Position numbers and translations under genes: made by a program. From the NCBI RefSeq assembly GCF_025770735.1, contig NZ_JAODPB010000003.1, positions 248,001 to 312,000 of the forward strand: a stretch of DNA of 64,000 nt. Direction: 5' to 3'. Positions 1-8,455 of this stretch are shown one piece after another. Below the pieces are notes generated by a model. That model saw only the letters and a list, made by a program, of their open reading frames with translations. It ran no database searches and was not told the origin of the DNA. Numbering within the stretch: position 1 is the stretch's first letter; each line of letters begins with the position of its first letter. The DNA is from Shouchella tritolerans (GTDB lineage Bacteria > Bacillota > Bacilli > Bacillales > Bacillaceae_D).

Positions 1-511
1 CGAAGACCGAAAATCCTATGGGCTCGTGTTGATGAATGATATAAAAGAAAACATCTCACTGGCCAACTTACCTGCCGTCTCCAAAAATCAAATCATCGAT
101 CAAATGGAAGAGGCTCAGGTAGCAGAATCGTTTATGAGGAAACTGCAAATTAAAGCGCATTCCATCTTGCAAGAAACAGGTAAGCTCAGTGGCGGCAACC
201 AGCAAAAAGTCGTGTTAAGCAAATGGATTTTAGCCGACCCGGATGTATTAATTTTAGACGAACCGACACGTGGAATTGACGTCGGCGCAAAGTATGAGAT
301 TTATACGCTCATTCGCGAGCTTGCTGCCAAAGGAAAAGCAATTCTACTGATTTCTTCTGAACTGCCAGAACTACTTGGCATGGCCGACCGTGTTTATACA
401 ATGAACAAAGGGCGCATCACAGGAGAACTTGAAAAGAAAGACCTTTCCCAAGAGCGTTTGATGAGGCGAATGACAATGGAAATGGAGGATCACCATGAAA
501 GCATTTCTTAA
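1..511 (+). CDS. Sugar ABC transporter ATP-binding protein, C-terminal part (MglA/XylG/GguA type)
   Basis: Only the C-terminal part is present: the frame is open from base 2 at the window edge, so the true start lies upstream. The visible part begins with [10 protein letters not shown], typical of the second nucleotide-binding half of double-domain monosaccharide ATPases. It then carries the ABC signature LSGGNQQK (about residues 62-69 of the visible part), Walker [15 protein letters not shown] and a switch region [11 protein letters not shown], where Ser replaces the usual His, as is normal in this subfamily. It energises uptake of a monosaccharide through the permease that follows, which starts inside its last codons (17-base overlap). 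The neighbouring GH4 glycosidase suggests a galactose-, glucose- or melibiose-derived sugar, but the substrate cannot be read from the sequence. Confidence 0.93.
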   Translation, partial: EDRKSYGLVLMNDIKENISLANLPAVSKNQIIDQMEEAQVAESFMRKLQIKAHSILQETGKLSGGNQQKVVLSKWILADPDVLILDEPTRGIDVGAKYEIYTLIRELAAKGKAILLISSELPELLGMADRVYTMNKGRITGELEKKDLSQERLMRRMTMEMEDHHESIS

Positions 512-1655
512 TATTGTCCAAAACAACGTGCGCCAATATAGCATGACTTGTGCGTTGCTGTTTATTATGCTCTTATTCCAGCTGTTAACGGATGGCATTT
601 TGCTGCAGCCGTTAAATATTACAAATATCATTTTACAAAACAGCTATATTTTAATTTTGGCAATTGGAATGGTCATGATTATCATCACAGGCCATATTGA
701 TTTATCCGTTGGCTCCGTTGCTGCTTTTATCGGTGCGCTGTCAGCGATTTTAATGATTGAGTTAAATGTCCATCCAGTGTTAGCTGTTCTCATCTGCCTC
801 ATTGCCGGCGCTCTCGTTGGTGCTTGGCAAGGATTTTGGGTTGCATATGTGCAAATTCCTGCCTTTATTGTGACATTAGCAGGCATGCTCATTTTTAGAG
901 GAATTACGTTAATCATGCTTGAAGGGCAGTCAATTGCTTCCTATCCCCCTTCTTTTCAACAACTAAGCTCAGGGTTTTTGCCTGATTTGTTTAACGGCGA
1001 TTCGATACATCTTTTTTCGATGTTCCTTGGAGTCGTGCTTACGACTGTTTTAATAGTAATGCAAATAAAGGGAAGGAAGAAGCAACTTCATCATGATTTG
1101 CCTGTTGCAAGTCCTGCTTGGTTTACCGTTAAATTAGTGGCTATCGCAGCGGTTATTCTGGTGTTTACCTATGTATTAGCCAGTTACCGCGGCATTCCAA
1201 ACATTCTAATCTTGCTTGTCGCTTTGATTGCCTTTTATGCCTTCGTCACGAAAAAAACGGTGTTTGGCCGTCACATCTACGCCGTTGGAGGGAATGAAAA
1301 AGCTGCAGCATTGTCTGGGATTAAGACCAAGCGCGTGACGTTTGCTGTGTTTGTCAATATGGGCATACTTGCAGCGCTGTCAGGCCTCATTTTTGCCGCT
1401 AGGCTAAATGCTGCCACCCCGCGGGCAGGGAATTTATTCGAACTCGATGCGATAGCGGCTGCCTTTATAGGCGGTGCTTCTGCCTATGGCGGCGTGGGGA
1501 CGATCATTGGCGCTGTCGTCGGCGGCCTCGTCATGGGTGTGATGAATAACGGCATGTCGATACTCGGACTTGGCATCGATTGGCAGCAGGCTATTAAAGG
1601 ACTTGTACTATTGGCTGCTGTCGCATTCGACGTCGTCAATAAGCGCCGTGGATAA
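495..1655 (+). CDS. Monosaccharide ABC transporter permease (XylH/GguB/MmsB type)
   Basis: A 386-residue, strongly hydrophobic membrane protein with about 9-10 predicted helices. Family marks are the GHIDLSVGS segment near residue 66 and the C-terminal block with [15 protein letters not shown] and MGVMNNGMS, typical of the ribose/xylose permease family. The length fits the GguB/XylH group, which is longer than RbsC (about 320). A central hydrophilic stretch near residues 190-205 ([10 protein letters not shown]) separates the two helix bundles. The start at 495 has GGAGG at 484-488, inside the end of the ATPase gene, so translational coupling is likely. A solute-binding protein gene is not seen and presumably lies upstream of the window. 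Confidence 0.93.
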   Translation: MKAFLNIVQNNVRQYSMTCALLFIMLLFQLLTDGILLQPLNITNIILQNSYILILAIGMVMIIITGHIDLSVGSVAAFIGALSAILMIELNVHPVLAVLICLIAGALVGAWQGFWVAYVQIPAFIVTLAGMLIFRGITLIMLEGQSIASYPPSFQQLSSGFLPDLFNGDSIHLFSMFLGVVLTTVLIVMQIKGRKKQLHHDLPVASPAWFTVKLVAIAAVILVFTYVLASYRGIPNILILLVALIAFYAFVTKKTVFGRHIYAVGGNEKAAALSGIKTKRVTFAVFVNMGILAALSGLIFAARLNAATPRAGNLFELDAIAAAFIGGASAYGGVGTIIGAVVGGLVMGVMNNGMSILGLGIDWQQAIKGLVLLAAVAFDVVNKRRG

Positions 1656-1687
1656 CGCGGTCATCTACTAAAGAAAGGATGAAACAA

Positions 1688-3217
1688 ATGCCATTTAAAA
1701 TTGCCTTTATTGGCGCAGGCAGCATCGGCTTTACCCGTATGTTATTGCGGGATTTGCTGTCTGTTCCTGCTTTTTCGACAATCGAAGTCGCTTTCACAGA
1801 CATCAATCAGGAAAATCTGCAAATGGTGACACAGTTATGCCAACGTGATATCAATGAAAACGGCCTTCCTATTCAAATCCACGCCACCCTTGACCGTAGA
1901 GAAGCGTTAACGGGGGCGCGTTACATTTTTAACGTTGCCCGCGTTGGTGGACTTGAAGCATTTGAGCAAGACATCGATATTCCGCTCCGTTACGGCATCG
2001 ACCAATGTGTCGGCGATACCCTTTCAGCAGGGGGGATTATGTACGGCCAACGAGGGATCCACGAAATGCTCGCCATTTGCGAAGACATCCGTGACGTTGC
2101 CGAACAAGACTGCCTCCTATTAAATTACGCCAATCCAATGGCGATGCTCACATGGGCGTCCAACCACTACGGCGGTGTCAACACGGTCGGGCTATGCCAT
2201 GGTGTTCAAGGTGGTCATCGTCAAATTGCTGACGTGTTTGGGCTTCAGCCAGAAGAAGTTGACATTGTCTGCGCCGGTATCAATCACCAAACATGGTACA
2301 TTCAAATCAAACATGACGGCAAAGATTTAACGGGCATGTTGCTCGAAGCGTTTGAAAACCATCCTGAATACAGCAAAACAGAAAAAGTGCGCATCGATAT
2401 GCTCAAGCGTTTTGGCTATTACAGCACAGAATCCAACGGCCATTTAAGCGAATATGTACCTTGGTACCGAAAACGGCAAGAGGAAATTGGCGATTGGATT
2501 GACCTCGGCACGTGGATTAACGGCGAAACCGGCGGCTATTTGCGCGTTTGCAAAGAAGGGCGCAACTGGTTTAAAGAAGACTTTCCTAATTGGATAAACG
2601 AGCCGGCTTTCGTTTTTGCAGAAAGCGAGCGCGGCCAAGAACATGGTTCTTATATTGTTGAAGCGTTAGAAACAGGGCGTATCTACAGAGGGCATTTTAA
2701 TGTGGTCAACCAAAACGTAATCTCCAACTTGCCCTCTGATTGCATTATTGAAGCCCCTGGCTACGTCGATAGAAACGGCATCAATATGCCCGTCATAGGC
2801 GACTTGCCCATTGGCTGCGCCGCCGTTTGCAACGTAAGCATTAACGTCCAACGCCTTGCGGTAGAAGCAGCCGTAACTGGAGATGACCAGCTCTTGCGGC
2901 AAGCGTTTATGATGGACCCGCTCACCGGGGCCGTATGCACCCCTCCTGAAATTTGGCAGCTTGTCGACGATATGCTCATTGCCCAAGAAAAATGGCTGCC
3001 CCAATATAAAACAAGCATTGCCGAAGCCAAACAAAGGCAACAAACGCAGCAGCGGCTAGCGACAAAGGACACGAGCGGAGCAGCCCGCCTGAAAACGAAG
3101 ACTGTTGCCGAAATGAAAGAAAATCGAGCGGAAGCAATGAAAAACGCCAGTCAAGCAGACAAAGCAATGAAGCGTCCAGCTGCAGAGCAAAGGGTTTTTC
3201 ACTCTGCAAACGAATAA
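1688..3217 (+). CDS. GH4 family glycosidase (alpha-galactosidase/6-phospho-glycosidase type, MelA-like)
   Basis: A glycoside hydrolase of family 4, which uses NAD and a divalent metal for a redox-assisted glycosidic cleavage in the cytoplasm. The Rossmann motif FIGAGSIGFTR sits at residues 7-17. NYANPMAM is near 146-153, and the metal-binding Cys-His pair is in LCHGVQGG (Cys170, His171). GINHQTW near 197-203 is typical of the MelA/alpha-glucosidase branch. An ATG at 1679 is in frame but overlaps the AAAGGA ribosome site (1674-1679), so the ATG at 1688, 8 bases downstream, is the better start and gives 509 residues. MelA of Escherichia coli is about 450; the excess is a Lys/Ala/Gln-rich charged tail from about residue 440. 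It follows the sugar importer closely and probably acts on the imported oligosaccharide or glycoside. Confidence 0.85.
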   Translation: MPFKIAFIGAGSIGFTRMLLRDLLSVPAFSTIEVAFTDINQENLQMVTQLCQRDINENGLPIQIHATLDRREALTGARYIFNVARVGGLEAFEQDIDIPLRYGIDQCVGDTLSAGGIMYGQRGIHEMLAICEDIRDVAEQDCLLLNYANPMAMLTWASNHYGGVNTVGLCHGVQGGHRQIADVFGLQPEEVDIVCAGINHQTWYIQIKHDGKDLTGMLLEAFENHPEYSKTEKVRIDMLKRFGYYSTESNGHLSEYVPWYRKRQEEIGDWIDLGTWINGETGGYLRVCKEGRNWFKEDFPNWINEPAFVFAESERGQEHGSYIVEALETGRIYRGHFNVVNQNVISNLPSDCIIEAPGYVDRNGINMPVIGDLPIGCAAVCNVSINVQRLAVEAAVTGDDQLLRQAFMMDPLTGAVCTPPEIWQLVDDMLIAQEKWLPQYKTSIAEAKQRQQTQQRLATKDTSGAARLKTKTVAEMKENRAEAMKNASQADKAMKRPAAEQRVFHSANE

Positions 3218-3250
3218 AAAAGGAGGAGCTCCATGAGGGGGCTCCTTTTT
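3214..3250 (+). terminator. Rho-independent terminator after the GH4 gene
   Basis: An AAAAAGGAG arm at 3217-3226 pairs with CTCCTTTTT at 3242-3250, with extra inner pairing between GCTCC and GGGGC. The T run follows directly. It closes the ABC importer/GH4 operon. Confidence 0.75.
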
Positions 3251-3307
3251 GTATAAAACGAGAGGATATAAGACTGTGTTTGTCGATTTTTCTTTTGTTG
3301 ATTTAAG

Positions 3308-3582
3308 TCATAATCCCCAAATCCAGTAAGCTCTCCATGTATCATTAATGATACCACTGCTTTGTTTTACGTTTACAATCCTCTGAAGTTTATAGTTATT
3401 TGGAACAGTTTTATAAAACCATTTACTGTTACTTTCCTTGCCAGTTATCTTATTTTTTTATACTCTCTATAGTCTTCTACTCTTTTAGCTGAAGCCTCCT
3501 CATCTGTAAAAGCGAATGTTCCGCCAGTTATAAGCCCAACTACTACAAAAGCCGTCAACATTTTTCTTAGAAAGCTTCTCAT
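3308..3582 (-). pseudogene. Small secreted peptide gene, frameshifted in an A7 tract
   Basis: On the minus strand an ATG at 3582 follows AAAAAGGAG with 8-base spacing. It opens a 45-residue frame with a clear signal peptide: RSFLRK, then a hydrophobic core MLTAFVVVGLITGGTFAF, then a possible cleavage site after ASA (residues 29-31). The frame stops at 3445. Another frame continues without a break from 3451 to a TGA at 3308 (47 residues, rich in Lys, Asn, Trp and Tyr, ending WRAYWIWGL). The two join perfectly if one A is added to the A7 run at 3453-3459, giving about 91 residues and a mature peptide of about 60. I do not recognise the family. It lies divergent from an ABC exporter pair, which could suit an exported or antimicrobial peptide, but that is inference. 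Sequencing error, phase-variable tract or true pseudogene are all possible. Confidence 0.6.
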
Positions 3583-3606
3583 TTACCATACTCCTTTTTA
3601 TTTTTT

Positions 3607-3651
3607 TAGAACAAGTAAAAAAGTAAGAAAACTCCAATTCTTCTTGTTCTA
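3607..3651. repeat. 9-bp inverted repeat between the peptide gene and the ABC exporter
   Basis: TAGAACAAG at 3607-3615 and its exact complement CTTGTTCTA at 3643-3651 are separated by 27 bases. They lie in the AT-rich divergent intergenic region just upstream of the peptide gene's ribosome site. It may be an operator or a loose hairpin; no known motif is recognised. The rest of 3652-3896 is AT-rich, and I see no clear promoter in it. Confidence 0.4.
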
Positions 3652-3917
3652 TGATAATATAATACTGTAGTTTCTATTTATTTAAAATAATTTTTTTGGA
3701 AATTAAGGGGAAAAATATAGGATTTTACAGTAGTAGATTGACAAAATTAGAGTCTAGTCTAGTTCCTCTAGTGTTGAGTGAACTTTGATTTTTATGTTGT
3801 AGTAGCTGAGTTTTTATGGCTTACGAAACAGATAAGAGCTACAAAATTGTTCATATTGCAATGCTTGACGGCCCTTAAAAAAGATGTGTATGAATAGTGT
3901 TATGGAGAGTGAGAAAA

Positions 3918-4571
3918 ATGATAAAGATAGAGGATTTAGATTTAATGACTAGAGAAAAACTTCTCTATAATGGCAATGCTGAGTTGAAAAGAGGTTTTAT
4001 TTATGGGTTATCAGCACGAAATGGTTCTGGAAAGACGACATTGTTGCGGACAATAGCAGGAATCCGCAGCGAAACAAAAGGATCGATTTATTACCTTTCT
4101 AATCATGAAATCTATTCTTTGCCAGAATTAAAACGGAAACTGTTTTACTATGAAAGTTCAGAATGGTTTGATCCTAACTTGACAGGCTTTGATTATTTAA
4201 CATTCATTCAAAGAGAATGGTCTAATAAACATGCATGTATAGATGATGTGGTAGATTATTGGGAAATGAATCAATATATTAAAATCCCTATCAAAAAGTA
4301 TTCGCTTGGCATGAAACAGCGGGTATTATTAGGTCTGTATGAGGTTAGTGGCGCAGAATACTGGTTAATGGACGAACCGACAATTGGATTAGATACAAAT
4401 AGCATTGAAAAGTTTGAAAAGTTGTTAGCACGAGAGAAAGGCAAGAATAAAGCAATTCTCTTCTCATCACATCAAGATGATCGTATTTATAAAGTTTGTG
4501 ATTACATTTATGAGTTAGGCAACGGCTCTTTAGTTATGAGAGAGGCAAGTCAAAAAGGAGAAAATGGATGA
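3918..4571 (+). CDS. ABC transporter ATP-binding protein (exporter/ABC-2 type)
   Basis: A single nucleotide-binding domain of 217 residues. It has Walker A ARNGSGKTT (about residue 32-40), a variant signature YSLGMKQR, Walker B WLMDEPTIGLD and an H-loop ILFSSHQDD. SLGMKQR-type signatures are typical of BcrA/drug- and bacteriocin-export ATPases rather than importers. A GTG at 3897 is in frame, but GGAGAG at 3904-3909 points to the ATG at 3918. The gene overlaps the next by ATGA (4568-4571), so the two form a coupled pair. The composition is more AT-rich than the sugar operons around it, which may mean acquisition from elsewhere. Confidence 0.88.
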   Translation: MIKIEDLDLMTREKLLYNGNAELKRGFIYGLSARNGSGKTTLLRTIAGIRSETKGSIYYLSNHEIYSLPELKRKLFYYESSEWFDPNLTGFDYLTFIQREWSNKHACIDDVVDYWEMNQYIKIPIKKYSLGMKQRVLLGLYEVSGAEYWLMDEPTIGLDTNSIEKFEKLLAREKGKNKAILFSSHQDDRIYKVCDYIYELGNGSLVMREASQKGENG

Positions 4572-5767
4572 GCTATAGTTACTTATTGTTTAAACAAATC
4601 TACCGAAGCAAGGCTGTAATCGTAGCGACAACGATTCTTTTTTTAGGGGTAGTTGGTCTCTATATTGTAAATGCAATCGACGGAAGTGATTTTAGAGCAG
4701 ACATGCAAAGTTACTTACATCATGATCAAGAAACGCTTGCATTCTATCAGGAAGAATTAGAAAATCCTCATATCTCGGAAGAGAACCGGATCATGTTTGA
4801 AGAAGCTATCATTGAGGTCGAAGAAAACATCTCTTGGGGTCAACATATTTTAGAGGCTATTGATCAAAACGATTTCTCAGAGGCCTTAGTCTATTTTAAC
4901 AAAATGATCGATCGAAATTTGGATATACATAAAGAGACTAATGGAGAATTATTTCCAGAAGAAGCGATTGATCAGTTTATGATGACACGCCATGTGAATA
5001 ATCGCTTAATTGAATTAAACGCAGAACCAGATACATTGCATTTTGAAAAATTTGGGGCGACGTTTACGTATCGAGTAATGGAAAGCCTTTTCCCGACATT
5101 ATTTATGTTGATCGCATCACTTATTCTGTCAGAGGCATATTTTCGTTCATTCAGAGGGGGGATAAACATTGACGTTTTACTCCCTAAAAAGTTTACGAGC
5201 CTGTTAATGAAGAAATTATCGTTTATGGCTGGAGTGACTGTCGCATTCTATTTCGTTATTCTGGTTTTCAGTTTTTTCTTAGCAAGTATTTTTAATGGAA
5301 CTGGTTCTTTCCAATATCCTATTGTTAATAATGGGAGCCCAATCTTTGAAACAATGCCTTTATGGAATGTCATGATGAAGACATTTATCCTTCATGTGCT
5401 TGCTATTTTTAATTTGGTTCTGATCGTAGCCTTCGCTGCTGTTTTAACAAAAAACAAGATGGCGACTTTGATGATTGCTATTCTGATTACAGTTGGTTTT
5501 CCTATGACACATGAATTTATAAGCTCTTTGCACCCATTCCTACACTTAAGCCCCTTCACATACTTTCTTGGTGGAGACGTTGCTACTGGTTTTTTAGCTG
5601 AGCTATTTAATAATGGCCGCATTGACTTTACAAGTGGAGTGATCGTATTGGTTGTTTTTGCGAGCATCATTACATTTATCCTATGTATGCATGCCTATAT
5701 GGAAGAGAATCGTCAATTAATAACGTCAAAGGTTGGTCAAGTGGGGAAAATGAACACAAACAACTAA
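4568..5767 (+). CDS. ABC-2 type membrane permease with large extracytoplasmic N-terminal loop
   Basis: A 399-residue membrane protein. The first helix (about residues 13-34) is followed by a hydrophilic, acidic and probably external segment of roughly 125 residues. Five more helices follow, near 174-190, 218-240, 270-295, 300-318 and 350-372. This one-helix, long-loop, five-helix plan is common in ABC-2 exporter permeases of the bacteriocin- or lipid-export kind. It begins inside the last codon of the ATPase gene. Substrate unknown; the divergent small secreted-peptide gene is an obvious candidate partner, on position only. Confidence 0.75.
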   Translation: MSYSYLLFKQIYRSKAVIVATTILFLGVVGLYIVNAIDGSDFRADMQSYLHHDQETLAFYQEELENPHISEENRIMFEEAIIEVEENISWGQHILEAIDQNDFSEALVYFNKMIDRNLDIHKETNGELFPEEAIDQFMMTRHVNNRLIELNAEPDTLHFEKFGATFTYRVMESLFPTLFMLIASLILSEAYFRSFRGGINIDVLLPKKFTSLLMKKLSFMAGVTVAFYFVILVFSFFLASIFNGTGSFQYPIVNNGSPIFETMPLWNVMMKTFILHVLAIFNLVLIVAFAAVLTKNKMATLMIAILITVGFPMTHEFISSLHPFLHLSPFTYFLGGDVATGFLAELFNNGRIDFTSGVIVLVVFASIITFILCMHAYMEENRQLITSKVGQVGKMNTNN

Positions 5768-5774
5768 AAACATT

Positions 5775-5819
5775 AGCCAAAGCGCCTTTGTAGACCATTC
5801 TACAAAAGGCGCTTGGCCA
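5775..5819. terminator. Bidirectional terminator hairpin between convergent genes
   Basis: Arms GCCAAAGCGCCTTTGTAGA and TCTACAAAAGGCGCTTGGC flank a CCAT loop, giving a long nearly perfect stem. It lies between the + strand ABC permease and the - strand small export protein gene and can serve both. Confidence 0.7.
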
Positions 5820-5849
5820 GAAAATAACGAAAAACAAGAGAAACTGCTT

Positions 5850-6338
5850 TTATGAAAAGACGTTCAAGCTTGGGAAATAGTCAAATAAATTGACACCGAA
5901 GGCGAAGGCGATGCCGAGTGCGACCGACCATACAACAATGGCGATCGTTTGCCAAAGTGTGACATATTGCCTGCTTGTGCCAGCTCCAAGGGCAATGGCA
6001 GCACCGACATGGAAGCAAATAATCGGTCCAGCAAAGGAGACGCCTGGGACTCCATAACGTTGAAAGAAACGTTGCGCTCTTTTTCGTCTACTCCCAACAT
6101 TGTTCGTGCTTTTGCTTGGTCTGCGCAGCTTATCAACTAGCCAAATAAAGACATACACGGATAGGAGGTTTCCAGCGATCGAGAGAAGGACAACTGGAAT
6201 AACCGGAAAGTTTAATACAATGCCAATCGGAATGGCCACATACGATTCAAAAAAAGGAATTAACGACACAATAAAAACGCCTATATATTGGTATAGGGTG
6301 TCTGCCTCCATAATGAATTCCATCAGTTCTTGCAACAT
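5850..6338 (-). CDS. Small multi-drug export family membrane protein
   Basis: A 162-residue membrane protein with four hydrophobic segments. It carries the family-like stretches IPFFESYVAIPIG in the first half and FFQRYGVPGVSFAGPI before the third segment, matching proteins annotated as putative small multi-drug export protein. The transport role is inferred from family naming only; no substrate is established. The upstream ATG at 6344 sits only 2 bases from the AAGGGG site (6347-6350). The ATG at 6338 has an 8-base spacing and is preferred. It stands alone, convergent with the ABC exporter. Confidence 0.7.
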   Translation of the reverse strand: MLQELMEFIMEADTLYQYIGVFIVSLIPFFESYVAIPIGIVLNFPVIPVVLLSIAGNLLSVYVFIWLVDKLRRPSKSTNNVGSRRKRAQRFFQRYGVPGVSFAGPIICFHVGAAIALGAGTSRQYVTLWQTIAIVVWSVALGIAFAFGVNLFDYFPSLNVFS

Positions 6339-6433
6339 TGTCATTTCCCCTTTTTCAAGTGATTGTTTCTTCGCTCATTGTATTGGAATGGGAATACACA
6401 CGCTTTAAAACAAGGGTGAAAAGAGGGGAAATC

Positions 6434-6478
6434 ATGATGAATGCAGCTATAGGTAGCATGAATGGAGCAAAAATGTAG
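6434..6478 (+). other. Short ORF with ribosome site, probably a remnant
   Basis: AGAGGGG precedes an ATG at 6434 and a 14-codon frame ending with TAG at 6478. It sits in the gap between two minus-strand genes. Nothing in it is recognisable; it could be chance or the debris of a lost gene. Confidence 0.15.
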
Positions 6479-6502
6479 TGCCTTACCGATTTGCGGAAAG
6501 GT

Positions 6503-7201
6503 TCACACTGTAAAGGCCTTTCGCTTTATGAGTAAACGGGTCGTGATCACGGCAACCACTGCCCATATCACTAATAACAAGAAGTAAGAAGTAAACGCTG
6601 CGCCGATTTGGCCAGATTCAATCAAATCAATGCCATTAATGAAAAGGATATTTGGTATCGAATTGGCAAGGAAATGTAGCCCTATGTTCGACAGGAAACG
6701 GGTGATTATTTCCAGGGCAATAAAAAAGATGACGATTGGTGTCCCAAATAAATTGACTTCAACGGTGTTGTTCGCATAAGTACCAAGCAATGTCCCAGCA
6801 CAAATCATAATGACGATACAGGGAACTGTAAAAAGGCTCGCCATTGCTGTATAGAAAGCGTTTTGCCCTTGAAACAAAGTAATGACCACGACTGTTAGCG
6901 ATGTGACGGATATGGTGATGACCGCTTTCGCAATCGTTAAGTGGTAAAAATGAATTCCCATTTGTTTTAATACACGCCAAGTACGTTGTTCTTTCTCTTC
7001 AGCAAGTAAATTGCCTTGTATATGGATAGGAAGTAGCAACAACGTAATCATGAGCAAGATATTTAGCGGCAAGTTATTTTGAAATAGAAAAAAAGCAATG
7101 ACAAACAGCAATGGAAAAAAGATAAGTACAAGCAGCTGGCCATTATAACGCAAATCCTTTATATCTTTGTAAAGCAACGCTTTAAGCAAATCAACGTTCA
7201 T
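6503..7201 (-). CDS. ABC-2 type transporter permease
   Basis: A 232-residue protein with six hydrophobic segments and an amphipathic start (KALLYKDIKDLRYNG), the usual plan of small ABC-2 permeases such as BcrB-like or YhcI-like proteins. The segment LLAEEKEQRTWRVLKQ between helices 2 and 3 matches the cytoplasmic coupling region of this superfamily. It starts 10 bases after the ATPase/LytTR fusion gene with its own GGGAGGA site, so the two are one operon. Export or extrusion is likely, but the partner ATPase looks catalytically dead (see the next gene), which is odd for a working ABC transporter. Confidence 0.75.
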   Translation of the reverse strand: MNVDLLKALLYKDIKDLRYNGQLLVLIFFPLLFVIAFFLFQNNLPLNILLMITLLLLPIHIQGNLLAEEKEQRTWRVLKQMGIHFYHLTIAKAVITISVTSLTVVVITLFQGQNAFYTAMASLFTVPCIVIMICAGTLLGTYANNTVEVNLFGTPIVIFFIALEIITRFLSNIGLHFLANSIPNILFINGIDLIESGQIGAAFTSYFLLLVIWAVVAVITTRLLIKRKAFTV

Positions 7202-7211
7202 TTTGTCCTCC

Positions 7212-8201
7212 CTACATTTGCAGTAGTTCTTTTAATGCGGCATAATTGCCCTTTGACAGTGGAATCGTGTTTTTTGTTTGATCATTCAGACTGAGGCTGT
7301 AGCTGTTTTTGCTCCAGACAATGATTTCGCGTACACGCTGTAAATTCACTAAATAAGATCGGTGACAGCGGAAAAAGCCAAAAGGAGCTAAACGCTGTTC
7401 CAAGTCTTTTAAGGAGATAGAAGTAAAAAAGACTTCACTATTTACATGTAAGATCGTTTGCCCATCTTGGCTTTCCATATAATCGATCTCCAATGGGTCG
7501 AAAAGAATGATTTTATCGTCCATTTTAGCTGAAATTTTTGCTAGTTTCAGCGGGGTATCGCCTTTAGGCGCTTCGCTGATATTCTGTTCATGGCTTGTCT
7601 GTTCGACTTCATAGAAGCTGTACTCAGTAATGCGAAACGCAGTCCCTAGCTGGATTGCTTCTTCCAGAGATGTAGTGGTGATGACAATGGATTTGTCGGA
7701 TAGCATTTCTAAAATCGTATGAAATACATGCTTGGTTTGGCGATCCACGTGCAAAGTTGGCTGGTCGAATACGCATACTTGGCTTGGCATGATCAGGCAG
7801 CGGCAAAAATGCAAACGCCTCCTTTCAGACAAAGGGAGCGAGCGGACCCGTTTGTCGGCTACCTCACTCAATTCGCATACTGCCAAAAGACGTTTCTCAT
7901 TTTCTTCGCTTTTGTAGAGCTTCAGCCAAAAGCGGATCACTTCCCGTGGCGTTAAGCGCTTATACAAGCCATCGGATTGATGGAACATAAAGGCGTTAGA
8001 ATGGGGATCAAAAGGTTTGCCTTCTAATTTAAACTGGTTGGTTGAGCCAGAAAAGGGGTTCATAAACTGGGACAAGAACGTTTGCAAAAACTCAGCTTCT
8101 CCTTGAATCGCAACAGGTTGCCCAGGTTGGAATGCTACATTGATTTCAGGAAGGAGCAGGCGATTTCCCTCAATTTTTGGTGGAAGATTTATTTCAAACA
8201 T
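7212..8201 (-). CDS. Degenerate ABC ATPase fused to a LytTR DNA-binding domain
   Basis: A 329-residue fusion. Residues 1 to about 200 follow the ABC ATPase layout, but each catalytic motif is broken. The Walker A region is QGEAEFLQTF with no Gly-Lys-Ser/Thr, the signature is LSERRR, Walker B ends FDQPT (Gln for the catalytic Glu), and the switch His is replaced (TTTSLEEA). Residues about 230-329 form a LytTR domain: LEIDYMESQDGQT, then FFRCHRSYLVNLQRVREI, then SLNDQTKNTIPLSKGNY. LytTR domains bind direct-repeat promoter sites in regulators such as AgrA. The ATG at 8201 has AAGGAG with 8-base spacing; an upstream in-frame start would add 26 residues without a ribosome site. It is probably a membrane-coupled or self-regulating transcription factor with its permease neighbour. 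The architecture is visible; the role is inference. Confidence 0.8.
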   Translation of the reverse strand: MFEINLPPKIEGNRLLLPEINVAFQPGQPVAIQGEAEFLQTFLSQFMNPFSGSTNQFKLEGKPFDPHSNAFMFHQSDGLYKRLTPREVIRFWLKLYKSEENEKRLLAVCELSEVADKRVRSLPLSERRRLHFCRCLIMPSQVCVFDQPTLHVDRQTKHVFHTILEMLSDKSIVITTTSLEEAIQLGTAFRITEYSFYEVEQTSHEQNISEAPKGDTPLKLAKISAKMDDKIILFDPLEIDYMESQDGQTILHVNSEVFFTSISLKDLEQRLAPFGFFRCHRSYLVNLQRVREIIVWSKNSYSLSLNDQTKNTIPLSKGNYAALKELLQM

Positions 8202-8273
8202 GGTTGGTTTCTCCTTGAAAACGGGCTTCGTCTTTATAGCGTATACAGATTTTTTCACGAAGTAAATATCGAA

Positions 8274-8310
8274 CAGCAAAAAAAGACGGCATTGCTAGGC
8301 AAGCCGTCTT
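8274..8310 (-). terminator. Terminator of the SMR efflux operon
   Basis: AAGACGGC at 8283-8290 and GCCGTCTT at 8303-8310 form a stem extended by inner TTGC/GCAA. Read on the minus strand it runs into seven Ts. It ends the yvdTSR-like operon just before the ATPase/LytTR gene. Between it and the SMR gene (8311-8455) I see no gene. Confidence 0.8.
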
Positions 8311-8455
8311 AGGTTGTAGGCAAACAACCCTGTGTCGTTTATGTCGGGCATGTGTTCATAAAGGGGCATCTTCGCTTGTCAAGCATGGTTCGGATAACAA
8401 GGATTTTCTCCCATTTTGATTGATTTGATTTTATTAATCAAACGTTTAAATAAGA

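Noticed and set aside
2666-3209. Long antisense frames inside the GH4 gene
   Set aside because: They overlap a clear GH4 coding sequence with conserved motifs and have no ribosome sites; they are shadows. The same holds for the many opposite-strand frames inside the iol, uxaB, PTS and pdx genes.
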